Positions 25,263 through 33,601 of a DNA stretch of 64,000 bases are shown piece by piece. Where the stretch lies: assembly GCF_900186535.1 (NCBI RefSeq), contig NZ_FYDE01000005.1, forward strand, positions 2,021,677 through 2,085,676, given 5' to 3'. The notes beneath the pieces were generated by a model. The model was not told the DNA's origin. It made no database searches and saw only the letters and a program-made list of their open reading frames with translations. Position 1 is the first letter of the stretch, and each line of letters starts with the position of its first letter. This DNA is from Marasmitruncus massiliensis (GTDB lineage: Bacteria; Bacillota; Clostridia; Oscillospirales; Ruminococcaceae). Made by a program: the position numbers and the translations under genes.

Positions 25263-26837
25263 TTAATTTTTCATGACCGTATCACGGTACAGCTTATATT
25301 CCATCGAGTCAACCAAAGCACGGATGGAAGCGTTAATAATATCGGTTGAAACGCCCACCGTTGTCCATACGTTCTTCCCGTCGGAAGATTCAATCAGAAC
25401 GCGGACCAATGCCGCAGTCGCTTTTCCGGTGTCCATAACACGCACCTTATAGTCGATCAGGCGGACTCCTGCAAGCGTCGGGTAAAACACTTCCAGCGCC
25501 TTGCGCAAAGCGCGGTCAAGCGCGTGGATAGGGCCGTCGCCCTCATCGGCGGTAATTTCGTATCGGTCGCCCACTCGCAGCTTCACCATGGCGGAAGCCA
25601 TATGCCGGTCGGCATGCTCCTGCTCACCGATAATGCGGAACAAATCCAGTTCAAAGAACGGAGTGAATTTGCCCAGTTTCTTCAGTACGACAAGTTCAAA
25701 GCTGGCAGTAGCGGCTTCGAACTGATAGCCGTCATATTCGAGCGTTTTTAATCTGTCCATTAAGAGCTCCATTTCAGGCGAATCTTTTGAAAGCTCCGGC
25801 ACAAATTCATTGATTTTCGCGATCAGCGCGCTGCGGCCGGACACTTCGGAAAGAAGTATCTGGCGGCGGTTCCCAACCCGCTCCGGGTCAATATGCTCGA
25901 AAGCGGCGGGGTTCTTTTTAACCCCGTCGACATGCATCCCGCCCTTATGGGCAAAGGCACATTTGCCCACATACGGCATCGAATGCGGCAGGCGCATATT
26001 CGACAGTTCAGAAATATATCTTGCGGTTTGCGTCAGCCACGCGATTTTTTCCTGTGGGATGCAGGAGTAGCCGAGCTTCAGCTGCAAATCCGCGATCGCG
26101 GTGGACAGGTTGGTGTTTCCGCAGCGTTCTCCAAAGCCGAGATAGGTTCCCTGCACCTGCACGGCGCCCGCCCCGACCGCCGCGATGGTGTTCGCGACCG
26201 CGCATCCCGTATCGTTGTGGCAATGAATCCCGACGCAGTCCGGGAAAAGCGACTGCACAGACGCGGTGATCCTTGCAATTTCTTCCGGAAAGCCGCCGCC
26301 GTTCGTATCGCACAGCACAAGCCTTGCGGCTCCTGCCTGAAACGCAGCCCGAAGCGTTTCCACCGTATATTGAGGATTTTGCTTATATCCGTCAAAGAAA
26401 TGCTCCGCGTCAAAGAACACGGTTTTCCCCCTGCCTGTCAGGTAGGAAACCGTATCGGAGATCATGCGCAGATTTTCCTCCGGAGTAGTGCCCAGTACCT
26501 CGCGAACCTGCCATTCCGAGCTTTTGCCGAATATGGCAATGTAATCGGTATCGGCTTCGAGCAGCGCGGCGCAGTTTTTATCCTCTGATACAGGGACATC
26601 CCGGCGGCGGGTAGAGCCAAAAGCCACCAGCCTTGCATGCTGAAGGCGGAGTTCTCCCGCCCTGCGAAAAAATTCTGCATCCTTTGGATTGCTGTACGGA
26701 TTACCGGCCTCTAAAAAATCGAGTTGCAGCGCATCCAGCGCGCGGACAATGTTGAGCTTGTCTTCTACGGAAAAAGAAATATTTTCGCTCTGTGCCCCGT
26801 CCCTGAGCGTAGAGTCGAACAGTTCTATTTTTTTCAC
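25263..26837 (-). CDS. cimA: (R)-citramalate synthase
   Basis: Condenses pyruvate with acetyl-CoA to citramalate, giving threonine-independent 2-oxobutyrate for isoleucine. The 524-residue length fits the CimA/LeuA2 family. Motifs are LFDSTLRDGAQSENISFSV at the N-terminus and GIHCHNDTGCAVAN near residue 208, followed by a C-terminal LeuA-type allosteric domain (from about 395). The start is GTG at 26837 behind TGGGGTGACG. The open frame continues upstream to 27536, but that part lies beyond the promoter and antisense to dapF, so it is not coding. Homoaconitase-type LeuCD enzymes can act on citramalate too. Confidence 0.93.
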   Translation of the reverse strand: MKKIELFDSTLRDGAQSENISFSVEDKLNIVRALDALQLDFLEAGNPYSNPKDAEFFRRAGELRLQHARLVAFGSTRRRDVPVSEDKNCAALLEADTDYIAIFGKSSEWQVREVLGTTPEENLRMISDTVSYLTGRGKTVFFDAEHFFDGYKQNPQYTVETLRAAFQAGAARLVLCDTNGGGFPEEIARITASVQSLFPDCVGIHCHNDTGCAVANTIAAVGAGAVQVQGTYLGFGERCGNTNLSTAIADLQLKLGYSCIPQEKIAWLTQTARYISELSNMRLPHSMPYVGKCAFAHKGGMHVDGVKKNPAAFEHIDPERVGNRRQILLSEVSGRSALIAKINEFVPELSKDSPEMELLMDRLKTLEYDGYQFEAATASFELVVLKKLGKFTPFFELDLFRIIGEQEHADRHMASAMVKLRVGDRYEITADEGDGPIHALDRALRKALEVFYPTLAGVRLIDYKVRVMDTGKATAALVRVLIESSDGKNVWTTVGVSTDIINASIRALVDSMEYKLYRDTVMKN

Positions 26838-26868
26838 ACCGTCACCCCATTGTGCCTGATTGGGAACT

Positions 26869-26897
26869 ATTTTAGCATAGCATTGGAAAAATAACAA
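26869..26897 (-). promoter_or_regulatory. cimA promoter
   Basis: TTGTTA (26892-26897), 17-nt spacer ending in TGC, TAAAAT (26869-26874) on the minus strand; leader about 25 nt. A 7-bp GC-rich hairpin (CTGCCGC/GCGGCAG, 26907-26924) lies just upstream and is unassigned. Confidence 0.65.
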
Positions 26898-26952
26898 GGA
26901 AAAGAGCTGCCGCCATCGCGGCAGGAATCTCACTTTTTCACCCGGGGAATAC

Positions 26953-26981
26953 TTTACATCATCCAATTTTTGCTGTAAACT
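26953..26981 (+). promoter_or_regulatory. dapF promoter
   Basis: TTTACA (26953-26958), 17-nt spacer, TAAACT (26976-26981). The leader contains a small hairpin, TGCAAC-AATGGA-GTTGCA (26993-27010), of unknown role. Confidence 0.55.
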
Positions 26982-27044
26982 ATTAATAATGATGCAACAA
27001 TGGAGTTGCAATAGGACTTTTGAGACCGAACGGAGGAACCAATC

Positions 27045-27896
27045 TTGAAGGTACAATTTTCTAAAATGCACGGGCTCGGCAACGACTATGTGTATATTAA
27101 TTGTCTTCATCAAAAAATCAAACACCCGAATGAGCTGTCCGTATTCGTCAGTGACCGCCATTTCGGGATCGGTTCGGATGGGCTTGTGCTGATTTGTCCC
27201 TCGGACAAGGCAGATTTTGAAATGCGCATGTTTAACGCTGACGGTTCCGAAGGCAACATGTGCGGAAACGCAATCCGCTGCGTGGGCAAATATGTGTACG
27301 ATAATCGTCTCACTGATCAGACAGATCTTGAAATTGACACAAAAAGCGGCGTGAAACAGCTCAATCTGACGATAGAGAACCACAGGGCGGTTGCCGCGGA
27401 AGTGAATATGGGGGAAGCTGTCCTGCGCTCCCGCTCGATCCCTGTCGAGACCGATTACGACGAGTTTATCAGCCAGCCGATGCTGGTGCACGGTGAAGTC
27501 TATCTGGTCACCTGTGTTTCCATGGGGAACCCGCATGCCGTCATCTTCTGCGACGATGTTGACAGCATCCCGCTTGAAATCATCGGGCCTTTATTTGAAA
27601 ATCATGAGAAGTTTCCGGAACGGATCAACACGGAGTTTGTCCAGCTGATTGACCGCAGTACGTTAAAGATGCGCGTCTGGGAACGCGGGAGCGGTGAAAC
27701 TTTCGCCTGCGGAACCGGTGCCTGCGCTTCGGTCGTGGCAGCGGTCATCAACGACCACTGTGATCCTGGCAGCGAAGTGACCGTGCGCCTGAAAGGCGGG
27801 GAACTGAAAATTACCTATCAGGAGGATCATACTGTCCTCATGAAAGGCCCGGCGACACATGTGTTCGACGGCACAATTGATGCGCCCATCGCATAA
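27045..27896 (+). CDS. dapF: Diaminopimelate epimerase
   Basis: Converts LL- to meso-diaminopimelate for peptidoglycan and lysine. The 283-residue protein begins KVQFSKMHGLGNDYVYI; the two catalytic Cys lie in EGNMCGNAIRCVGKY (about 78) and FACGTGACASV (about 222). Translation starts at TTG (27045) behind the strong site CGGAGGAACC. It is 78 nt upstream of dapL, so the two last steps before lysine are cotranscribed. Confidence 0.95.
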   Translation: MKVQFSKMHGLGNDYVYINCLHQKIKHPNELSVFVSDRHFGIGSDGLVLICPSDKADFEMRMFNADGSEGNMCGNAIRCVGKYVYDNRLTDQTDLEIDTKSGVKQLNLTIENHRAVAAEVNMGEAVLRSRSIPVETDYDEFISQPMLVHGEVYLVTCVSMGNPHAVIFCDDVDSIPLEIIGPLFENHEKFPERINTEFVQLIDRSTLKMRVWERGSGETFACGTGACASVVAAVINDHCDPGSEVTVRLKGGELKITYQEDHTVLMKGPATHVFDGTIDAPIA

Positions 27897-27974
27897 CCCT
27901 TTTAATTTTATAAGCCGTATACGCCGATGCGACTGCTGTCTGCGAGGGCTTTAGATCTGAATGGAGTGTTAATT

Positions 27975-29171
27975 TTGGCAAAAATCAATGAAAACTACCA
28001 AAATGTGAAAGACAGCTATCTGTTCTCCGATATCGCAAAGCGGGTAGCAAACTATTCTCAGGAAAATCCCGGCAGGCAAATCATTAAGCTTGGAATCGGG
28101 GATGTGACGCTTCCCTTAATGCCTGCGGCCATTGCCGGGCTGCATGACGCGGTGGACGAGATGTCAAGGGCAGAAACTTTTCACGGCTACGGCCCGGAAC
28201 AGGGCTATGATTTTCTTCGCAGCGCCATTCATGGCTATTATCAGACCTTCGGTGTGGAGCTGGAGGAGGACGAAATCTTTGTCAGCGACGGCGCCAAAAG
28301 CGATATCGGCAATATTACCGACCTGTTCGCGGTGGACAATACCGTCTTGATTCCGGACCCTGTTTATCCGGTTTATGTGGACACCAACATCATGAACGGC
28401 CGGAAGATCATTTTTATGGACGCCAACGAAGGAAACCAGTTCCTCCCCATGCCAGACCCCGCTGTGGACGCCGACCTGATTTACCTGTGTTCCCCCAACA
28501 ACCCCACCGGCGCCGTATATAATGCCGGTCAGTTGAAAGCGTGGGTGGATTACGCAATCTCCCGCCATGCGGTCATCCTGTTTGACGCCGCCTATGAGGC
28601 GTTTATTGGGGATGACAGTCTCCCCCGCAGCATTTATACAATCGAGGGTGCGAAGCAGTGCGCGATTGAATTCTGCTCCCTTTCCAAAACAGCCGGATTT
28701 ACCGGCACGCGCTGTGGATATACCATCGTGCCGAAGTCGCTTGTATTTGAAGCCTCCAATGGCGGAACCCTTTCGCTGCATAAGATGTGGAACCGTCGTC
28801 AGACTACAAAATTCAATGGTGTGCCCTATATTGTGCAGAAGGGCGCGGCAACCGTATTCACCGAGGAAGGCATCCGTCAGGCGCACGAGATGGTGAATTA
28901 TTATAAAGGCAATGCCAAAATCATCGCTGATACGCTGACCGAAAAGGGAATCCCCTTCTTCGGCGGTATCCACTCCCCTTACATCTGGATGAAGTGCCCC
29001 AACAATATGAAATCATGGGAATTTTTTGATTATCTTCTGCAGAATGCCAACGTTGTCGGAACGCCCGGCGCCGGATTTGGCGTAAATGGGGAAGGCTGGT
29101 TCCGTTTGACCGGATTCGGTGACCGTGAGAAAACAAAAGAGGCGATGGCGCGGTTTTCAAAGCTATTTTAA
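27975..29171 (+). CDS. dapL: LL-diaminopimelate aminotransferase
   Basis: PLP enzyme that makes LL-diaminopimelate from tetrahydrodipicolinate in one step, by-passing succinylated or acetylated intermediates. The 398-residue protein begins AKINENYQNVKDSYLFSDIA and has CSPNNPTGAVY, FDAAYEAFI and the PLP-lysine segment SLSKTAGFTGTRCGY. The start is TTG at 27975 behind GGAGTG; a longer frame from 27927 lacks a site. Both genes of this operon use TTG starts. Followed by a strong terminator. Confidence 0.94.
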   Translation: MAKINENYQNVKDSYLFSDIAKRVANYSQENPGRQIIKLGIGDVTLPLMPAAIAGLHDAVDEMSRAETFHGYGPEQGYDFLRSAIHGYYQTFGVELEEDEIFVSDGAKSDIGNITDLFAVDNTVLIPDPVYPVYVDTNIMNGRKIIFMDANEGNQFLPMPDPAVDADLIYLCSPNNPTGAVYNAGQLKAWVDYAISRHAVILFDAAYEAFIGDDSLPRSIYTIEGAKQCAIEFCSLSKTAGFTGTRCGYTIVPKSLVFEASNGGTLSLHKMWNRRQTTKFNGVPYIVQKGAATVFTEEGIRQAHEMVNYYKGNAKIIADTLTEKGIPFFGGIHSPYIWMKCPNNMKSWEFFDYLLQNANVVGTPGAGFGVNGEGWFRLTGFGDREKTKEAMARFSKLF

Positions 29172-29211
29172 GAAGTGTCTCTACGGAAACGCTTGTCTCT
29201 GAATATTCAAT

Positions 29212-29244
29212 AAAAATGCCGCCGGCTGTGCCGGCGGCATTTTT
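29212..29244 (+). terminator. Terminator of dapF-dapL
   Basis: A 12-bp GC-rich stem, AATGCCGCCGGC with its complement, loop TGT, followed by TTTT. AAAAA on the other side means it may also stop minus-strand transcription from the ars operon. Confidence 0.9.
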
Positions 29245-29326
29245 GATATGGGCGAAGCCCTATGATTGTTTTCTCCGTTCCCGTTTGTAATAAAATAAAC
29301 ATTTACAGGTCTTCTGCATCTTATAA

Positions 29327-29731
29327 TCAGGCATCCTTGTTGGCTTTCATTTTTGTTGCAAGCTCTTTTACCTTATTTTCTATTTTGCGTATGACAGTTA
29401 TAAACTCGTCATCGCTTTTCCCTGTCGGATCTTCAAGCCCCCAATCTTCCCTGTGTTTGCAGGGCAAGTACGGGCAGGTGACGTTGCAGCCCATCGTAAC
29501 GACAACATCAACCGGAGGGATCTCTGAAAGCAGCTTTGAACGCTGTGTTTTTTCCATATCGATTCCATATAACTGTTTCATCAAACGGACAGCATCCTGA
29601 TTGATCTGTGGTTTGGTTTCCGTTCCCGCTGAATAACTTTCAAACGCATCGCCCGCGAGATGTCTGCCCAAGGCCTCCGCAATCTGCGAACGGCAGGAGT
29701 TATGCACACATATAAAAGCAACCTTTGTCAT
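29327..29731 (-). CDS. arsC: Arsenate reductase, thioredoxin-coupled type
   Basis: Reduces arsenate to arsenite. The 134-residue protein has the low-molecular-weight phosphatase fold with the P-loop CVHNSCRS (C-x5-R) at the N-terminus and the second and third redox Cys in NVTCPYLPCKH, as in the S. aureus pI258 enzyme, so thioredoxin is the likely reductant. The start at 29731 (MTKVAFIC) follows AAAGGATGGATACC; an ATG at 29740 is too close to that site. Last gene of the ars operon. Confidence 0.93.
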   Translation of the reverse strand: MTKVAFICVHNSCRSQIAEALGRHLAGDAFESYSAGTETKPQINQDAVRLMKQLYGIDMEKTQRSKLLSEIPPVDVVVTMGCNVTCPYLPCKHREDWGLEDPTGKSDDEFITVIRKIENKVKELATKMKANKDA

Positions 29732-29749
29732 GGTATCCATCCTTTCCCG

Positions 29750-31486
29750 TTAGAGTTCCAGCAGCTTCCCGCCCTTGATGTCATCCGCGCTCCATGCAAT
29801 GACCGCAAAGTCGCCTTTGGTATGGGAATCCACCTTATTAATCCATGGGATTTCATTGCTTGCCTTTGCCGCCAGCAACTGGTTGGTGGTATCCGTTTGG
29901 AGCATAGAGGCATTGATTACCCACCACTTAGCACTGATGCCTGCGCGTTTCAAATCTTCCTCCAGACGCATCGCCTCATAGACCGGGGTAGTTTCTGCAA
30001 GGGTTACAAGGATGACCGCTGTTTCATCCGCGTTGCGCAGTCGGGGCAGCAGTTTTTTGACTGATTCCGGAACATCCCCCTGTGTCCGTTTAACCTCCCG
30101 GTGATAGCTTTGCGTTGCGTCCAAAAGGAGCAGCGTATGTCCGGTAGGCGCGGTATCGATGACCACTGTGCTTTCTTCGGCTTTATCCACGATCTCGGCA
30201 AAAGCACGGAAAACCGCAATTTCCTGCGTACAAGGAGAACGCAGGTCTTCTTCAATATAGGCAATGTCCTCCTTGGACATGGTTTCCCCTGCTTTGGCAA
30301 GGACTTCTTCCCGATACCGCTGAAGCTCCGCTTTCTCATCAATATGACTCATGCTGATGCCGCTGTGCTCATCCAGAACAAATTTCAGGTGCGCGGCAGG
30401 GTCGGTGGTTGCAAGATGCACCTTTCTTCCCTTGGCTGATAAGCCCAGAGCAATCGCAGCGGCAACGGTCGTTTTGCCGACGCCGCCCTTGCCCATCGTG
30501 AAGATGACTTTTTTGCCTGTGCGGTATAAGTCCTCGATTACGTCCCGCAGGCGTGGCAGCGATTCTGTATGAAGTGATTCCCCGCCCAAAGCCACATGAT
30601 CTTTTGTAAGTAAATCCCGTACACCGGAAAGTCCGGTAATGTTGTAAGCGCGCAGGGGAATGAAATAGGTAATAAGTCCCCGAAGTTGTTCCGGCATTGC
30701 TTCCAGCTCCCTTTGCTGTTTTCGGTACAGGCTTTCGGAAATACTGTCGTCATAGGAAGCCAGCACGCCGTTTATAATCAATATTTGATTGCGGATGCCA
30801 AGCTCGGAAAGCTCTTTCGATGATCGCTCGGCTTCCTTTATGGGGGCTTCCTCCGAACGGGTCACAAGGATCAGGGTTGTAAGCTTCTCATCGGACAGGG
30901 TAGATACAGCATTTTTGTAAATTTCCTTTTTGCTTTCAAGGCCGGAAAGCTGCCCTAAGCAAGAGGCTCCATGCGTATTTTCGCTGATGAAATTGCTCCA
31001 TGCGGAGGGTAATTGAAGCATACGCAGAGTATGGCCTGTTGGCGCAGTATCAAAAATGATATGATCGTATTCTTTCTGGACACTTTCGTCGGTAATGTAA
31101 TTCGAGAACTCATTGAATGCCGCAATCTCAACGGTACAGGAACCGGAAAGCTGTTCTTCCATGTTGGCGATTACGGAATCGGGCAGCTTACCGCGATAGG
31201 GTGCGATTACACTTTCCCGGTAGCCTGCCGCCGCCTGAACCGGGTCGAGATTAGCTACCACAAGGTTCGGAACACCCTCAATTGGTACCCGGCCGTTTGT
31301 CAGATTGACTTCAAATACATCCTGTAAATTGGAGGCGGGGTCGGTACTGACGAGCAGCACCTTTTTGCCGCTATCCGCAAGCGTCACGGCGGCAGCGCAG
31401 GCGGCGGAGGTTTTGCCTACGCCGCCCTTTCCTGTGAAAAACAGGTACTTGGTCAGGGGGACTGTCAGGGGATGAAACAGTTCCAT
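29750..31486 (-). CDS. arsA: Arsenite-activated ATPase ArsA
   Basis: Two-domain ATPase (578 aa) that energises arsenite efflux. Each half has a deviant Walker A (FTGKGGVGKTSAA near residue 17; FTMGKGGVGKTTVAA near 333) and a DTAPTGHT switch. The Cys expected to bind As(III) are visible in SGSCTVEIAAF and GASCLGQL in the first half and SPCTQEIAVF in the second. The ATG overlaps the arsD stop (TGATG), with GGGAGG 9 nt before. Partner of ArsD; the efflux pump here is Acr3, not ArsB. Confidence 0.95.
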   Translation of the reverse strand: MELFHPLTVPLTKYLFFTGKGGVGKTSAACAAAVTLADSGKKVLLVSTDPASNLQDVFEVNLTNGRVPIEGVPNLVVANLDPVQAAAGYRESVIAPYRGKLPDSVIANMEEQLSGSCTVEIAAFNEFSNYITDESVQKEYDHIIFDTAPTGHTLRMLQLPSAWSNFISENTHGASCLGQLSGLESKKEIYKNAVSTLSDEKLTTLILVTRSEEAPIKEAERSSKELSELGIRNQILIINGVLASYDDSISESLYRKQQRELEAMPEQLRGLITYFIPLRAYNITGLSGVRDLLTKDHVALGGESLHTESLPRLRDVIEDLYRTGKKVIFTMGKGGVGKTTVAAAIALGLSAKGRKVHLATTDPAAHLKFVLDEHSGISMSHIDEKAELQRYREEVLAKAGETMSKEDIAYIEEDLRSPCTQEIAVFRAFAEIVDKAEESTVVIDTAPTGHTLLLLDATQSYHREVKRTQGDVPESVKKLLPRLRNADETAVILVTLAETTPVYEAMRLEEDLKRAGISAKWWVINASMLQTDTTNQLLAAKASNEIPWINKVDSHTKGDFAVIAWSADDIKGGKLLEL

Positions 31487-31881
31487 CAGCAACAGCCTCC
31501 CTTACAGCCGCAGCCGCCGGACTTCTTCCGGATGACCTTTGCTTTTACCGGCCTGCGCTGCTCTGCAAGCATACCTTCAGGAAGATTCAACAGGCTTGTA
31601 AATTCCTCATTGGCGGGATATCGGCCGGTGATCACAATTTCATCATCCACCGTGACAACAGGAAGTCCCTCCGGTCCATGAGCATTGATATAGGCATTGA
31701 CCACTTTGTCGTTCACAAACTCCATCGGCGCATTATTCAGATTGTAACGGTGCACAGCGATGCCGTTGCTTTTCAGTGTATTCAGCACGGTGGAAATACG
31801 GAGCAGTTCTGGATTGACGCCCACCCCGCAAAGACCGGTTTCGCAGCACATGGCCGGTTCAAATATCTTCATTTTCTTCAT
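31486..31881 (-). CDS. arsD: Arsenical metallochaperone ArsD
   Basis: A 131-residue chaperone that hands As(III) to ArsA. The functional Cys triad lies in PAMCCETGLCG (residues about 12, 13 and 18). Additional vicinal Cys pairs sit at the C-terminus (GGCGCKGGCC). The start MKKMKIFEPAM at 31881 follows AGAAGGAG. The stop overlaps the arsA start, fitting their joint action. Confidence 0.94.
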   Translation of the reverse strand: MKKMKIFEPAMCCETGLCGVGVNPELLRISTVLNTLKSNGIAVHRYNLNNAPMEFVNDKVVNAYINAHGPEGLPVVTVDDEIVITGRYPANEEFTSLLNLPEGMLAEQRRPVKAKVIRKKSGGCGCKGGCC

Positions 31882-31980
31882 AACAGACAACTCCTTCTAT
31901 CATAATTATTTTTTGCCGAAGCGATCAAGATGCTGATGGCAGGGCGCTGTCTCCGTATACACAGGAATCACAGCGGCATT

Positions 31981-33045
31981 TCAATCACTGTTTTCTCCTT
32001 CCGCAGGAAACCAGTGGCGGGTCCTGTTTGCAAACCGCACCAGAATGAGCATGACCGGCACCTCTGTGAGTACACCCACAATGGTTGCAAGTGCCGCCGG
32101 GGAAGCGGAGCCAAACAGGGAGATTGCAACCGCTACCGCAAGCTCAAAGAAATTGGAGGCGCCGATCATCCCAGCCGGAGCCGCAATACTGTGAGGCAGT
32201 TTTAACCCTTTCGATGCGAGATATGCAATAAAGAAAATCAGGAATGTCTGGAGAATCAGCGGAATTGCGATCAGAACGATATGCAGAGGATTTTCCAAAA
32301 TAACATTGCCTTGGAATGAAAAGATAATAATCAGCGTCAGAAGCAAACCGATGACGGTCACGTTGTTAAACTTTGGAACAAACTGATTTTCGAAGTATTC
32401 CAAGCCCTTGTTTTTAATCATCAGCGTCCTTGTCAGGATACCCCCGGCAAGGGGAATCACCACAAACAATGCCACGGATAGAAGCAAGGTATCCCACGGC
32501 ACGGTAACGCCGCTGACATCGAGCAAAAAAGCGACGATGGGCGTAAACGCAATCAGGATGATCAGATCGTTGGTGGCAACCTGTACAACAGTATAGGCCG
32601 GATTCCCTCTGGTTAGATGGCTCCATACAAATACCATCGCGGTACAGGGAGCCGCACCAAGAAGCACCGCCCCCGCAAGATATTCCTTTGCCAAATCAGC
32701 AGGGATGGCTGTTTTGAATACGACATAAAAGAAAAATGCGGCAATCCCGTACATGGTAAACGGTTTAATCAGCCAGTTGATTACCCATGTAACAAAGAGC
32801 CCCCTCGGATTCTTACCGACATTTTTGATGCTGGTAAAATCTACTTTCATCATCATAGGATAGATCATAAACCAGATCAGAACCGCAATGGGAAGGGAGA
32901 TTTGTGCATATTCAAATCTCCCTAAAAACGCGGGAATACCCGGCAGGTATTTCCCGATCAGGATACCAGCCGCCATACACAGCAAAACCCAAAGGGTCAG
33001 ATACTTTTCAAAAAAGCCGATCCCGGCACTTTTTCCCTTACTCAT
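31981..33045 (-). CDS. acr3: Arsenite efflux transporter Acr3
   Basis: A 354-residue, roughly 10-helix arsenite permease of the ACR3 (not ArsB) family. The essential Cys lies in GAAPCTAMVFVWS and the conserved Glu in GVLTEVPVML. The start MSKGKSAGIGFFEKYLTLW at 33045 follows GTGGTGAGA and overlaps the arsR stop by 8 nt; the upstream extension of the frame lies inside arsR. About 100 nt with no feature separates it from arsD. Confidence 0.94.
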   Translation of the reverse strand: MSKGKSAGIGFFEKYLTLWVLLCMAAGILIGKYLPGIPAFLGRFEYAQISLPIAVLIWFMIYPMMMKVDFTSIKNVGKNPRGLFVTWVINWLIKPFTMYGIAAFFFYVVFKTAIPADLAKEYLAGAVLLGAAPCTAMVFVWSHLTRGNPAYTVVQVATNDLIILIAFTPIVAFLLDVSGVTVPWDTLLLSVALFVVIPLAGGILTRTLMIKNKGLEYFENQFVPKFNNVTVIGLLLTLIIIFSFQGNVILENPLHIVLIAIPLILQTFLIFFIAYLASKGLKLPHSIAAPAGMIGASNFFELAVAVAISLFGSASPAALATIVGVLTEVPVMLILVRFANRTRHWFPAEGENSD

Positions 33046-33373
33046 TCTCACCACATCCTTTACAGAAGTCCGCATCTTCTTTGCAGATGCAGCTTTCCTT
33101 GTTGGATGTGATGTTACAGAAAAACTGCTTTGTTTTGCTGATGGTATCCGCATCCAACGAGTAGTATGTCCATTTACCTTTCTCTCTGCTCTTGACAAGT
33201 CCACACTCACACAAGAGCTTCATATGATGGGACAACGTAGATTGGGACATTTCAAACTTTTCTAAAATCATACAGGCGCAAAGCTCCCCGCAGGAGAGCA
33301 TATCTACGATCATCGCTCTTTTGGGGTCGCCCAGCGCCTTAAATACTTTTGTATATTCCAAATAGCTTTCCAT
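33038..33373 (-). CDS. arsR: Arsenic-responsive repressor ArsR
   Basis: A 111-residue ArsR/SmtB winged-helix repressor. ELCACMI in the third helix is the As(III)-binding Cys pair; MSQSTLSHHMKLLCECGLV is the recognition helix region. The Cys-rich tail (CICKEDADFCKGCGENE) is unusual and may add a metal site. First gene of arsR-acr3-arsD-arsA-arsC; a dyad lies between the promoter and the gene. Confidence 0.94.
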   Translation of the reverse strand: MESYLEYTKVFKALGDPKRAMIVDMLSCGELCACMILEKFEMSQSTLSHHMKLLCECGLVKSREKGKWTYYSLDADTISKTKQFFCNITSNKESCICKEDADFCKGCGENE

Positions 33374-33383
33374 ATCGGCACCT

Positions 33384-33437
33384 CATATCTATAAACTTCG
33401 ATATGACTATTATATGCATCAAATCGGAAAGTGTCAA
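33384..33437 (-). promoter_or_regulatory. ars operon promoter and ArsR operator
   Basis: On the minus strand TTGACA (33432-33437), 17-nt spacer, TATAAT (33409-33414). Right after it is the inverted repeat CATATC-N10-GATATG (33384-33405), placed over the transcription start as expected for an ArsR operator. Confidence 0.8.
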
Positions 33438-33509
33438 TATGATATTCGGGAACTGTCAAAATAAATATCCACCGGATTGGTCGGCGATTGTTTCTACGAG
33501 GAAACAATT

Positions 33510-33540
33510 AAGGGCGGCATCGCACGGATGCCGCCCTTTA
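33510..33540 (-). terminator. Terminator downstream of the purine operon
   Basis: A 12-bp stem, AAGGGCGGCATC (33510-33521) with its complement (33527-33538), 62 nt past the ade stop. The T-tract on the minus strand is weak (CTTAATTGTTT). Confidence 0.75.
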
Positions 33541-33601
33541 ATCTGCCCTCTCCTGAGAACAAGCATTGAGAACGCAAGCATAAAAACCAAGCAAAGACGC
33601 T

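Noticed and set aside
26838..27536. Open frame extending cimA upstream by about 233 codons
   Set aside because: It crosses the cimA promoter and runs antisense through dapF; CimA motifs begin right at GTG 26837, and the family length fits the shorter protein.
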